In this document: positions 40,851-49,012 of the stretch, in pieces
How the letters are laid out: the number at the start of each line of letters is the position of its first letter
Numbering within the stretch: position 1 is the stretch's first letter
Origin: Deltaproteobacteria bacterium
GTDB lineage: Bacteria; Bdellovibrionota_B; Oligoflexia; Oligoflexales; CAIYRB01
Assembly (NCBI GenBank): GCA_016874735.1
Contig: VGTI01000031.1
Span: forward strand, 1 to 49,012
Reading direction: 5' to 3'
Length of the DNA: 49,012 nt
Translations under genes and position numbers: made by a program
The notes under the pieces: model-generated
Told to the model about the DNA's origin: nothing
The model's database searches: none
Seen by the model: only the letters and a program-made list of their open reading frames with translations

Positions 40851-41711
40851 ATGGCCTTCAAATCTGGACTTGAAAAATTGAAGTTAAGCTGTGGGCCTCT
40901 GGCCTTCGCCATGGCTGTTGGTTGCCAATCAGCGCCTAAGGGAAGTAGCTCTGAGCTCGCAGAGACACTCCACGGAAGCAAAGACTTCACCTATTGCACT
41001 ATAGGGGACTGTTCGATCACCAACTCAGCGCAGCTACTGCACGACCTCGGCGTACCTTTGACTGTACACCATGAATGCGTCGCACCCGACCATTATGCCA
41101 TGACCTTTGATGACGTCCCGTCCGCACAATTGCCAATTATGCTAGACATCCTTCGACAAGAGCATGTGGCAGCGACTTTCTTTGTGATTGGGAGTAAAGT
41201 GGATTCCGAAGAGAAGCGAGCCCTCCTGCGGACCGCGTTTAACGACGGTCATCAGATATCCAATCATAGCTTCACCCATCCAGACCTGACCAAGCTGACA
41301 CCAAGAGAAGTGAGTGAGCAGGCAAATAAGACCCGCGACGTTATACTGCGCACCGTGGGTCACAGTGAGCGAGCTGTACAAGGTGCCCATTACCTGCGGC
41401 CTCCCTACGGACTTATCGATGGCACCGTCCAGCAGAGTCTACTGAGTGGCGGATTTACGACACTCAGGTGGAATGCAGATCGGGCCGATTGGTCACTGAC
41501 CGAGAAAGACACGGCTACTGTCATCAGCCGCGTGCAACAGCAACTCGACCTGGTCAAAGCCAAGAGAACAAGCGGCATCAACACCTCGCTTCTCGACCTT
41601 AATCATGACTACGCGGCAGTCACTACTAAGGTGCTGCCACAAATGATTCAAATGGTCCGCAGTGCTGGCTACCGTTTCGTCACAGTTCATGAGTGTCTCG
41701 GTAGCAGGTAA
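40851..41711 (+). CDS. Polysaccharide deacetylase (NodB-type) lipoprotein
   Basis: This encodes a 286-residue exported deacetylase. A lipoprotein signal ending in LAFAMAVGC precedes the NodB domain: AMTFDDVPS (catalytic Asp and metal Asp), ISNHSFTHPD (metal HxxxH), LRPPYG, and LDLNHDY near the end with the late His. It removes acetyl groups from peptidoglycan, chitin-like or other N-acetylated glycans. ATG 40851 places a proper signal; ATG 40809 would precede it by 14 residues. Confidence 0.85.
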   Translation: MAFKSGLEKLKLSCGPLAFAMAVGCQSAPKGSSSELAETLHGSKDFTYCTIGDCSITNSAQLLHDLGVPLTVHHECVAPDHYAMTFDDVPSAQLPIMLDILRQEHVAATFFVIGSKVDSEEKRALLRTAFNDGHQISNHSFTHPDLTKLTPREVSEQANKTRDVILRTVGHSERAVQGAHYLRPPYGLIDGTVQQSLLSGGFTTLRWNADRADWSLTEKDTATVISRVQQQLDLVKAKRTSGINTSLLDLNHDYAAVTTKVLPQMIQMVRSAGYRFVTVHECLGSR

Positions 41712-41718
41712 ATTCAGA

Positions 41719-42690
41719 CTAATTGACAGACCCAGTGGTTAAGAATCGCCAAATCTGCTGGTCAGCCCCCGTGAAACGGGGCCAATCGTGGGGATTTGCA
41801 CCAGTCTTTACCTTCCAAGGGCAGAACGCCACCGCAGTAGTCTTCGGGCAATTCGGTACCAAGTAGCAGGTAGCCGGCTCTTGCGCCGTCAGTTGCTGAT
41901 TTGTAGCCAGTGGACAACCAGAGTCCTGGGTCATCTTGGCCAAGGTTTGCTGGGCACTTCGAAAATTATCCCGGTCATCTTGGATCAGCATGCTAGGGAC
42001 ATTGACCTTACGCCAAGCGGCCCCAACTGCTGGAATGGCCACGGCGACAGCGCCCTTGATCTTGTCACCCCGAATACTCGTCAGATAGTTGGCGAACGTA
42101 CCACCGTTACTCACCCCGATCGTATAGACTTTACGTAGATCGACACAGAAGTCCTGGATCGCTTGCTGGTACAACTGGTCAAAGAACTGCACGTCGCGGC
42201 CGTTGTCCCGACGCTCCCAGGTCAAATTCGTGCCTTGAATATGCCTTGGATGGATCCAAACGGCATCGTTAGCGGTTAACGCCTCGAGATTTGGCGCATG
42301 ATTAAAGTCAGGTGTGGCACGCGTCTTCTCTACCGACGAAGCGGCTCCGTACCACCAGAATACCAACGCCAGCGGTTTACCCGGGGTAACTTGAGCCGGG
42401 GCTACCCGAAGATAGGCACGCGCCTGGGTGGCTACGGTTAACTTGAGGTCTTCCACGCCGCGCCCTACCGTCGGTTTACCACACCCTGGGGATTTTACGG
42501 CATCTGGATAAGTGGGGGGTGGTGGTACAGAAGTAACCGGTTTTTGTTTAGGTCGGTCCTTAGCGTCGAGCTCACTTGTCGTTACCCTTGGAGGCTCGGG
42601 GTTACCCTCCTTATCGGTCGAGCGGCAACTCGCAGCCGCGTACGTCAACAGTGTAAAGAGCATGATCGCCGCAGTCCTAAACTGAGTCAT
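41719..42690 (-). CDS. PHB-depolymerase-like esterase lipoprotein
   Basis: This encodes a 323-residue exported esterase. The signal AAIMLFTLLTYAAASCRS is a lipoprotein signal, followed by a Pro/Lys-rich linker to about 70. The catalytic elbow is IGVSNGGTF, with late LIQDDRDNF and NPHDWPRF for Asp and His. Cys pairs (GCGKP, DFCVDL, SGCPLA, ATCYLVPNC) suggest disulfides. The family includes poly(3-hydroxybutyrate) depolymerases and feruloyl esterases. A second member lies at 47759-48697. Confidence 0.75.
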   Translation of the reverse strand: MTQFRTAAIMLFTLLTYAAASCRSTDKEGNPEPPRVTTSELDAKDRPKQKPVTSVPPPPTYPDAVKSPGCGKPTVGRGVEDLKLTVATQARAYLRVAPAQVTPGKPLALVFWWYGAASSVEKTRATPDFNHAPNLEALTANDAVWIHPRHIQGTNLTWERRDNGRDVQFFDQLYQQAIQDFCVDLRKVYTIGVSNGGTFANYLTSIRGDKIKGAVAVAIPAVGAAWRKVNVPSMLIQDDRDNFRSAQQTLAKMTQDSGCPLATNQQLTAQEPATCYLVPNCPKTTAVAFCPWKVKTGANPHDWPRFTGADQQIWRFLTTGSVN

Positions 42691-42847
42691 GGTGCCACCC
42701 TGTAGAAGTTTGACCGGGCTACCCTAGGTCTTGGAAATATCTGTAATGATAGCAGACTTCATAGCAGCCTAAAATCTCTGCCACGACCTTGCGACCATCT
42801 ACTACCGGGTATAGTATGAGCGGCATAACCATTCTCGAGGCAACTCT

Positions 42848-43894
42848 ATGACCATATGTTTAGCAACAACGGTAACGGCAAGAAGGGCCTACGACCTAGT
42901 GAATGAGTTGCAGGCATACTTTGTATCTAAACTTGATGCCCTACCCGAGCCGGTACAGGGGTCACGTTTTAATCCGGCTAGCTGGCTGAGAGCCGGTGGC
43001 AAATTTGGTGGGGGCACGCGATTCATCGCTACCGATGAACAGCTATTTAATCGCGCCTCGGTCAACGTGTCGCAGATTCAATACGAAAACGATGCTACAA
43101 AAAAAATGGCTTCGGCAACGGCGCTATCGACTATCGTCCACCCACGTCGCCCAGATATGCCATCGATGCACATGCATATAAGCTGGACCGAGATGAAGGA
43201 TGGTAGTGGCTACTGGCGCGTGATGGGGGATCTAAATCCAGCCTTACCAGATGCTGATGATAAATCCCTATTTGAACAGGCATTCGTTGATGCAGTCGGA
43301 CGTGAGCTCTGCACTTACGGAATGGCGCAGGGAGCGGAATACTTTTATATCCCGGCACTTAAGCGCCATCGCGGTGTTGCGCACTTTTATCTGGAGGCCC
43401 ACACGAGCGGCGTCTTCGATGCTGATCTAACCATGGCCGGGCGCTTTGGCCGCACCGTCATCGAAACTTATCACAAGATCAGTCTCAGTCACTTGGGGTC
43501 ACCGAGCACTCTCACCCCGAGTGACTGGGCTGCTCAGTTGGCTTACCATAGTATTTATTTTCTCCAAGTGTTGACACTGGACCGTGGGACGACATCGGGA
43601 CTGCTTGTACATGCAGAAAATGACGTCGGCATTTTGGGTTCGCTTCCCTCGCATGTAGACAAGGCGCTACTCCGCTCGTGCGTACCCCAGTTGCCAAAGC
43701 TCCAGCAGACACTGCTCTCAAACTTACTTGATGTCCTGCCTGACGCTCCCAAAAGCCTTGTCGACGATGCGGTCAAGGCTAAACTAGCAACCGTTGTGCG
43801 CCAGTTTTATCAGGAACATCCGGAGGCTCAAGAATTGATGGCTAGGGCCGACAGACTTGCCCCTACGCAGCAGAATCATCGCGGAGCAGAGTAG
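42848..43894 (+). CDS. hemF: Oxygen-dependent coproporphyrinogen III oxidase HemF
   Basis: This encodes a 348-residue HemF, which converts coproporphyrinogen III to protoporphyrinogen IX in heme synthesis using oxygen. Visible family parts are FGGGTRFIATDEQLFNRASV, SVNVSQIQY, STIVHPRRPDMPSMHMHISW, ALKRHRGVAHFYLEAH and FGRTVIETYHKI. It is longer and more diverged than E. coli HemF (about 300 residues), with an extra C-terminal segment. GAGG lies seven bases before ATG 42848. The 3' end overlaps the convergent GH31 gene by 32 bases. Confidence 0.85.
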   Translation: MTICLATTVTARRAYDLVNELQAYFVSKLDALPEPVQGSRFNPASWLRAGGKFGGGTRFIATDEQLFNRASVNVSQIQYENDATKKMASATALSTIVHPRRPDMPSMHMHISWTEMKDGSGYWRVMGDLNPALPDADDKSLFEQAFVDAVGRELCTYGMAQGAEYFYIPALKRHRGVAHFYLEAHTSGVFDADLTMAGRFGRTVIETYHKISLSHLGSPSTLTPSDWAAQLAYHSIYFLQVLTLDRGTTSGLLVHAENDVGILGSLPSHVDKALLRSCVPQLPKLQQTLLSNLLDVLPDAPKSLVDDAVKAKLATVVRQFYQEHPEAQELMARADRLAPTQQNHRGAE

Positions 43895-46115
43895 TTAATC
43901 GCGGTAACCACTCTGGCTGTGGTGCCGCAACATCTCGCTCGTGAAAAAATACGGCAGGCTTGCCAATCGGAGCTTGAACGCGGTGCCACCCCTGGCGGAA
44001 GAGCTGCCCGGAAACGATATGACGCCAGTGTCCTGGTGGCAGGTAGCAACTCACCGTATCACGACGCGGCCGCACAACTGGACACACCAAGAGATCGGAG
44101 CCCAGCATGAATTCCCGATCGAGCGTGCGTGCCCCCGCATCATCGGGATACATCATGGTAACGGCACGAACTAGAGGCATCCCCGACGCTGCCGCTTCGC
44201 CCATCAGTGTTTGCCGGTACTCCGTCAGAGCCGCATAAATTTTGCTGAACTTGGTAAAATGTGCCAACGATTCGCTGTCATCGTAAACCTGAGCGTTCAG
44301 GCGCGGGATATTGCCCTCATGGGTACGCAACACAGCGCTGAACGCATTGAGTTCCGTCCAACGTTGGAGTAACTCCCGCGACCGATGAAACTTCAGGAGC
44401 GGATTATCAATCGTGGTATAGCCACCGGTATCACTATGATTCAAACTAAACCCGGTAAAGCCACCCGTCAGTAGTCCCGTGAGTGCCGACTGCAATCCGT
44501 CGTAACCATCCCATGACACCAACTGATCACCCAACCAAAAGAGTCGAGCCAAGCCTGGGCTACGGGAATAAGCGGAGCGACTAAAGATGAGGCTATCTTG
44601 CCAAAGCCCCTCATCTTCGAGTGCTTCGCGATTTACCTTAACCCACTCTTCTGGATACTGGTTATGGTAAGATTTGGCGCTCTTTGATTTAAGTTTAGCG
44701 TCGTAGGGCAGGGCCTCCCCAAAGTCAGCCATCCATCCGCTGGCCCCCGTCACCATAACTTGCTCGCGGAGCACGTTTTTGAACCAATGCCTTGCATCTG
44801 TATCAGTTAAGTCGATCAGCGCTGCCGCAAAACTCGTATTTTGGATCATGTAGGGCTCACCAGCATCGTTCATTACTAGGTAGCCTGACGCTTTGGCATC
44901 GCTAAATAAATTTCGCTTTACCACTGGTTTGGCACTGGGGTCCGCCAAAAAAGGATTAACGTAAGTAAGAAGTCTAACTCCTTGCGTTCTCAGTTCTGCA
45001 GCAAAAGCAGCGAGGCCTGGGTAACTCCCTTCATCTAACTCCCAATTCCACCAAAGCTGCGAGCCGAAAGTGGTCTGCCGCCTTCCGACCCAGTCTTGGA
45101 TCCACAAAGCGCTGATGGCCACGCCTGCCGTCCGTAGTTTTTGGTACACAGACCTAACCCGATCCAGGCCACCCTGTACGCCAACGATAGCACCACGGCC
45201 CACCCACTCCGGTAGCGCCTCCATCCGGCCGCTCCAACGGGTGTACACCTCTACCAGCTGTTTGTAGTCGCGACCAACTGCTAACCGCAGTGCCATATGT
45301 GGTGCAAACACACGAATATTGCTTTGGGACGGCCTCCTTAAGTCAAACTGCGCATACTCGTATTGATCAAGATATATGCCATAACCGGCACTAGACAGGT
45401 ATGCAGGCACAGTGGCGTAGCTACTTGACCAGTCACCCGCTACACCGGTGCCCTGCGTAGCATTGACGGCCCAAGACAGCGGCTGCCTCCCACGCCCAAC
45501 CCCCTGCTCCTCCGTAATAACTGGTATTAATGATCCCTTCAGATCAAATCGCGTAAACTGCATCCCAAATCCGTGGACTCGCTCACCCATTGGCGCGGCA
45601 TAGCGCAGCGTGACGCGATTAAAACTGCGTGGCATCGCGCTGTGACCAGACACATCGACCGCGAGGCGCTCGTCGTCTACCAGGTGAATCCTGATAGTCC
45701 AACTACCGGCGCAGCCCTTGCCACGAACGGTACCTGACAACAAAACTTCATCGTCTTCATCTTGCCAGTCTGAAATGAAAACCTGGTCGCACGTCACGAG
45801 CGAGTGATCCTTCACGGTAATGGAACCCCGCGCTTCGGTGATATGCTCTCTCCCAACGGAAAATGCGACAAAGGGCTCACCAGGAACCGTGTGCCAAATC
45901 CTGCGCGCGGCAAAACTTCGATGGCTTACAACCAGAGACTCAGCCCCACTTACGTCTCCACGCCACGCGACGATAAATGGACCAACTTCGCCTCTCAGCT
46001 CTTGCTGCATGGAGCCACTAACAACAAGATGTTGAGCATTTGCCGTTTGGGACACAAAGAACATCAACACGGCAAACGATAGCTTGTTGACCAAAGTGCT
46101 TGGTGCTAACTTCAT
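43863..46115 (-). CDS. Secreted GH31 glycosidase, sulfoquinovosidase-like
   Basis: This encodes a 750-residue glycoside hydrolase of family 31. A signal peptide (SFAVLMFFVSQTANA) targets it to the periplasm. The nucleophile Asp464 is in GWMADFGEALP, the acid/base Asp530 in WLGDQLVSWDG, and HSDTGGYTT and RTHEGN follow. The whole C-terminal half resembles E. coli YihQ sulfoquinovosidase. The position matching its sulfonate-binding Arg (in FGKR-type sequence before WNW) is Gln353 here, while the following Trp and the Tyr of GGY are kept. The substrate may therefore not be sulfoquinovoside. ATG 46115 is chosen over 46181 because it gives a clean signal and has GGGGAAG upstream. Confidence 0.85.
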   Translation of the reverse strand: MKLAPSTLVNKLSFAVLMFFVSQTANAQHLVVSGSMQQELRGEVGPFIVAWRGDVSGAESLVVSHRSFAARRIWHTVPGEPFVAFSVGREHITEARGSITVKDHSLVTCDQVFISDWQDEDDEVLLSGTVRGKGCAGSWTIRIHLVDDERLAVDVSGHSAMPRSFNRVTLRYAAPMGERVHGFGMQFTRFDLKGSLIPVITEEQGVGRGRQPLSWAVNATQGTGVAGDWSSSYATVPAYLSSAGYGIYLDQYEYAQFDLRRPSQSNIRVFAPHMALRLAVGRDYKQLVEVYTRWSGRMEALPEWVGRGAIVGVQGGLDRVRSVYQKLRTAGVAISALWIQDWVGRRQTTFGSQLWWNWELDEGSYPGLAAFAAELRTQGVRLLTYVNPFLADPSAKPVVKRNLFSDAKASGYLVMNDAGEPYMIQNTSFAAALIDLTDTDARHWFKNVLREQVMVTGASGWMADFGEALPYDAKLKSKSAKSYHNQYPEEWVKVNREALEDEGLWQDSLIFSRSAYSRSPGLARLFWLGDQLVSWDGYDGLQSALTGLLTGGFTGFSLNHSDTGGYTTIDNPLLKFHRSRELLQRWTELNAFSAVLRTHEGNIPRLNAQVYDDSESLAHFTKFSKIYAALTEYRQTLMGEAAASGMPLVRAVTMMYPDDAGARTLDREFMLGSDLLVCPVVRPRRDTVSCYLPPGHWRHIVSGQLFRQGWHRVQAPIGKPAVFFHERDVAAPQPEWLPRLTTLLRDDSAA

Positions 46116-46157
46116 CGACTTCCCCCAATTATGGGCGACACTAAGGAGTAGCTCAGT

Positions 46158-46643
46158 ATGACACATCCAAACTTTCAGCACTCTCGCCGTATCATCTTAT
46201 CTAAAATCTATCGCCTTGGGTTTAGCTTAGTCGTAGCGGCTTCGTGTACTCTGGCACACGCTGACTCTGATGAGTCAACTGATAGCTTAAGCATTGCGAT
46301 CGAAGGCACTGTGACGGCTCTGGTTGGCACGGACTGGGAGCAGCCTGGCCATTTTGGCACACTACACATTGACGATCACAATGTCTCCGGAGACGACGGT
46401 TGTAACCTCTTCAGTGGCATTGACAGCGGTGCCGAGGCTACTGGTTTTGTCTTCGCCCCTAGTGGCGCGATTAAGACAGGTGCGCTTTGGCACTTAGTCA
46501 CGACCCTCAGAGCTTGTTGGCCTCAGCGCCTTCCGACTATCGACCTCCCATCGAAAGAATGGGCTAGCTACGAGCTGGAGGGTGACCGATTGACCATCAA
46601 GCTTCGTGACGGCCAATCCATAGCGTTGACTAAAAAGATCTGA
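46158..46643 (+). CDS. Exported META/HslJ-like protein
   Basis: This encodes a 161-residue exported protein. The signal (LGFSLVVAASCTLAHA) is followed by a small beta-rich domain: ALVGTDWEQPGHFGTLHIDD, DDGCNLFSGID and RLTIKLRDGQSIALTKK. The order and the GCNLFSG string resemble META/HslJ domains, but the match is partial. AAGGAG at 46143-46148 gives a ribosome site. It is divergent from the GH31 gene and shares its 42-base promoter gap. Confidence 0.6.
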   Translation: MTHPNFQHSRRIILSKIYRLGFSLVVAASCTLAHADSDESTDSLSIAIEGTVTALVGTDWEQPGHFGTLHIDDHNVSGDDGCNLFSGIDSGAEATGFVFAPSGAIKTGALWHLVTTLRACWPQRLPTIDLPSKEWASYELEGDRLTIKLRDGQSIALTKKI

Positions 46644-46671
46644 TCAAACCATCGTTTGAGTTTGCTCACCG

Positions 46672-47577
46672 TCAGTCGTCAATCCGGCCTAACCGAAGAC
46701 TCGCAACAACAGTGCGGATCCAGTCGAGGTAGGCCGGAACCAAAGTATACACACCGCCACGATCGCAAGAAGGCAAACCGCGCGACGTCACTCCTGCGAG
46801 TAACAAGCGACCTGACGCACTTTTGACGAAGGCCGGACCACCGCTGTCACCGTTACAAGTATCGGGAAGTCCCTCCGCACCGGCATAAAACTCGGTCGTA
46901 GTGCGTCCACCGATATCCTCGGAGTGCTCACTAAAATCCTGCGGGTCTGCGCCCAGATGCTCAAAGTACTTAGTCTCCGCCATGTGGAGGTTGTGCTTTA
47001 CGTAGCGTTTTTCGCGCCGCGCTTGCTTACCGTACCCCATGATCACAATCGGAGCCGCATCGGCGAAGGCGGCGTCGAGATCGCTCGCGGCAAGCAGGGA
47101 CGCTGTTATGACGCCAGGTATAGGATCGCGCAGCTGCCACACGGCAATGTCCCTGGCATTGCCAGGCTTCACGATCCCAGAGTCGTCCTCGTCATCATCG
47201 CCAGCACCGTGGCTGTAACCGGACTCAATGGTAATCGCTGCGACTTCGTGACGGACAGCCCGTGAAGATTCGGGATCGTTGTCAGAAGCGACCACTGCGA
47301 CCGACTCCGGGAGTGAAGGCAAACCATCAGGTCCGAGAGAGCAGTGAGCGGCAGTAAGGAGAAACTCGGGAGTGAGCATCACACCCGTGCAAAAAGACTC
47401 GTAGGCACCATCCGGCCCCACTTCTTGCAGGGAAACAGCTGGATATTTACGCGCGTCTACCTCATGACCTCGCACGATTTTGACCGCACTAGTTTGCTGA
47501 CTATGACCACAGCTCAGTGCAAGGCCCATCGAAGTCACGACATAAACGAGACGGCACAAGTAACCCGAGGTTTTCAT
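46672..47577 (-). CDS. Trypsin-like serine protease (S1), lipoprotein
   Basis: This encodes a 301-residue exported protease. The N-terminal signal VVTSMGLALSCG ends in a lipobox. The catalytic triad is His in LLTAAHCS, Asp in NARDIAVWQL and Ser in CNGDSGGPAF; IVRGHEVDARKYP is the usual activation-site start. An acidic insert GAGDDDEDDSG lies between His and Asp. It would act at the cell surface or periplasm. GGGAG lies upstream of ATG 47577. Confidence 0.9.
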   Translation of the reverse strand: MKTSGYLCRLVYVVTSMGLALSCGHSQQTSAVKIVRGHEVDARKYPAVSLQEVGPDGAYESFCTGVMLTPEFLLTAAHCSLGPDGLPSLPESVAVVASDNDPESSRAVRHEVAAITIESGYSHGAGDDDEDDSGIVKPGNARDIAVWQLRDPIPGVITASLLAASDLDAAFADAAPIVIMGYGKQARREKRYVKHNLHMAETKYFEHLGADPQDFSEHSEDIGGRTTTEFYAGAEGLPDTCNGDSGGPAFVKSASGRLLLAGVTSRGLPSCDRGGVYTLVPAYLDWIRTVVASLRLGRIDD

Positions 47578-47698
47578 TCAGCTCTCTCCCATCGACCACC
47601 GCCACACCTGCATAACGGTGGATATTTAGCCGTGAATAATTGATATAAAAACCCATGTCCAGACATATTGTCAATTAGTTAGCCTGTATTTTATTATC

Positions 47699-47721
47699 TG
47701 CATAAAATTTTATTTTATGCA
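47699..47721. repeat. Perfect 10-base inverted repeat TGCATAAAAT
   Basis: TGCATAAAAT (47699-47708) and ATTTTATGCA (47712-47721) are separated by three T residues; a further TTATGCAT follows at 47726-47733. It lies between the end of the esterase gene and the start of the protease gene, both on the minus strand. It may be an operator or a terminator stem; no T-run follows on the minus strand. Confidence 0.5.
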
Positions 47722-47758
47722 TGTTTATGCATTTGCGTTAGGACGCTTTTGAGACTCC

Positions 47759-48697
47759 TCACGTGGTCGTTATGAACTTCCAAACATCAGGCAAGGTAAA
47801 TTCCGGCCAGTGATGGTTGCCGTTCCAAGGACAGACCCACACTGGCAGTTTGGGGGCACACCCCTCGAGAAGCTGACAGGTATCAGATTTCAACTGATCG
47901 ATACTGGGAGGCACCTTACAACCGTTGGCGCGCGCATAGGCATTAACAGTACTCGGAGCATTGCCGTAGAACCCCACGTTCTGATCTTGCTTACCGTGGA
48001 TGACCATAACTGGCATCTTGGTGCCACCGCCGCCGCCAGCGACAGTAATCACACCGCGAATGGCAGAGTTACGGGCACTTGCCAGAGCGTTTACGAAGTA
48101 CGAACCGTTACTGAATCCATGCACAAAAACGCGTGCCTTATCGACACAGAGCTCATCTCCAGAGGCCCTCACAAGCTCGTCGAAAAAAAGCACATCCCGG
48201 CTGTTACCACCACCGCTCCAGGATCCACCCGCAGCATTTGCGTAAATAAATATCGCAGCATCTTGAGAAGACTCCTCAAGTGTCGTCCACTTGTGATCAC
48301 GACGCGGCGAGGTCCCGTCCAGCCCTAAACCGTGGTAGCCAATGATCAGGATGTGGCGCCGGTTGGGATCATAGTTAGGGCTCAGGTAGCGTAGAAAGGT
48401 TCGTTGCGCGCCATTGACACTAACGGAACCGTCGTGCAAGCCCAGGGCTGTCGGGGACTTGCCGCAGCCAGCTGAACCTGGGCCCGCATTGGCAGCCTGT
48501 TGACCGGGAATGCCAACCTGACCCGGTGGGTACGAGCGTCCACTGTTGGTGCCTCGCTGTGAGGCCTCGCTAGCACCTTGGGACCGCTCCACTGGATTAA
48601 TGCGGTTGTGGACAGCCGTACTTTGGCAACCCGAGACCAGAAAACCCACCCACAGCAAAGACGGGACTAGCGAGACCCGGCGGGGCTTACCATACAT
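47759..48697 (-). CDS. PHB-depolymerase-like esterase lipoprotein (paralogue)
   Basis: This encodes a 312-residue exported esterase related to the product of 41719-42690. The signal LVPSLLWVGFLVSGCQS ends in a lipobox, and a Gly/Ser/Gln-rich linker runs to about 80. The core has ILIIGYHGLGLDG, the nucleophile elbow HGFSNGSYF, VIHGKQDQNV with the likely Asp, and NHHWPEF with the likely His; the CPWNGNHHWPEF end parallels the other copy. GAGG precedes ATG 48697. The target ester is unknown. Confidence 0.77.
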   Translation of the reverse strand: MYGKPRRVSLVPSLLWVGFLVSGCQSTAVHNRINPVERSQGASEASQRGTNSGRSYPPGQVGIPGQQAANAGPGSAGCGKSPTALGLHDGSVSVNGAQRTFLRYLSPNYDPNRRHILIIGYHGLGLDGTSPRRDHKWTTLEESSQDAAIFIYANAAGGSWSGGGNSRDVLFFDELVRASGDELCVDKARVFVHGFSNGSYFVNALASARNSAIRGVITVAGGGGGTKMPVMVIHGKQDQNVGFYGNAPSTVNAYARANGCKVPPSIDQLKSDTCQLLEGCAPKLPVWVCPWNGNHHWPEFTLPDVWKFITTT

Positions 48698-48935
48698 AGC
48701 ATCACCTCAGCTCGACGGTTGGTGGCTCAAAAACTCACCCTAAAAAATGTAAACAGATGAAATTCTTTGTAAATTTAACAGCCCACGAGCAGTTGATCTA
48801 GCGCTTTTTTGCTGGAATTTTCACCACACCGTACGAGTCGGGATCAGTTACCTCTAAATTTTTTCTGAATTTTGCCGATAAGCAATTGTGATGTCTGGAA
48901 CCTACGCCCGATGTCGCGTTTATAGGACCTAACCA

Positions 48936-49012
48936 TTGCCATTAACTAAACTCAACAAGGTTGCATTAGTTGTATTAGCCATCGCACTGAGCGCCTGTGG
49001 CTCTCAAGTGGG
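48936..49012 (+). CDS. Partial lipoprotein gene running off the window
   Basis: A frame from TTG 48936 encodes LPLTKLNKVALVVLAIALSA followed by CGSQV, a textbook lipoprotein signal with the lipobox Cys. TAGGA at 48922-48926 stands nine bases upstream. The gene continues beyond 49012, so nothing can be said of its mature domain. The TTG start is inferred because no ATG precedes the signal in frame. Confidence 0.6.
   Translation, partial: MPLTKLNKVALVVLAIALSACGSQV

Noticed and set aside
1-49012. CRISPR arrays, tRNA or rRNA genes
   Set aside because: No regularly spaced short repeats with unique spacers and no tRNA or rRNA sequence was recognised on reading both strands.

Overview
The window looks like the chromosome of a Gram-negative bacterium with a mixed, roughly balanced base composition. 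Many genes encode short N-terminal export signals ending in a lipobox cysteine. Together with a desaturase/ferredoxin-reductase pair, a RIO kinase and several esterase or protease lipoproteins, this would suit a free-living member of the Bdellovibrionota/Oligoflexia type. That placement is inference only; no rRNA or other marker gene is present.

The left part (1 to about 14,000) is accessory DNA. It holds a tyrosine recombinase (918-1760), a SEC-C/TPR protein and a series of toxin-antitoxin or defence modules: two AbiE pairs, an HTH/nucleotidyltransferase pair, a Fic protein and a MazEF pair. It also holds a broken transposase and a broken DUF6973-like gene. The most striking structure is a set of direct repeats between these modules, three nearly full (5979-6061, 9186-9267, 13086-13167) and one decayed (about 13963-13983). 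Their right end, read on the plus strand, encodes GGMGGMM plus a stop codon, which is the hallmark end of GroEL. The three good copies end in three different stop codons (TGA, TAA, TAG). Two are followed by matching hairpins and a strong terminator. The simplest reading is a tandem stack of mobile elements that integrate at the 3' end of groEL, each carrying a replacement groEL tail, with toxin-antitoxin cargo. Only the leftmost element shows a recombinase, so the others may be moved in trans. groEL itself is not in the window.

The right part (about 14,200-49,012) looks like ordinary chromosome. It includes a YchJ-like SEC-C protein, a DEAD-box helicase, a GreA/GreB-like factor and a methyltransferase (15,888-18,764); unknown lipoproteins; a MAPEG pseudogene; AlkD; and a two-gene fatty-acid desaturase system (22,911-25,194, minus). 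A plus-strand run encodes DbpA, HflX, a methyltransferase, a RIO kinase and a secreted protein (25,384-30,359). Further on are a SpoU methyltransferase, an HELMH-motif protein, an Hsp70-like protein, SOUL and PlsC proteins, a GT2 glycosyltransferase, an MFS transporter, a polysaccharide deacetylase, HemF, a secreted GH31 glycosidase, a trypsin-like protease and two related esterase lipoproteins. No tRNA, rRNA or CRISPR array was recognised.
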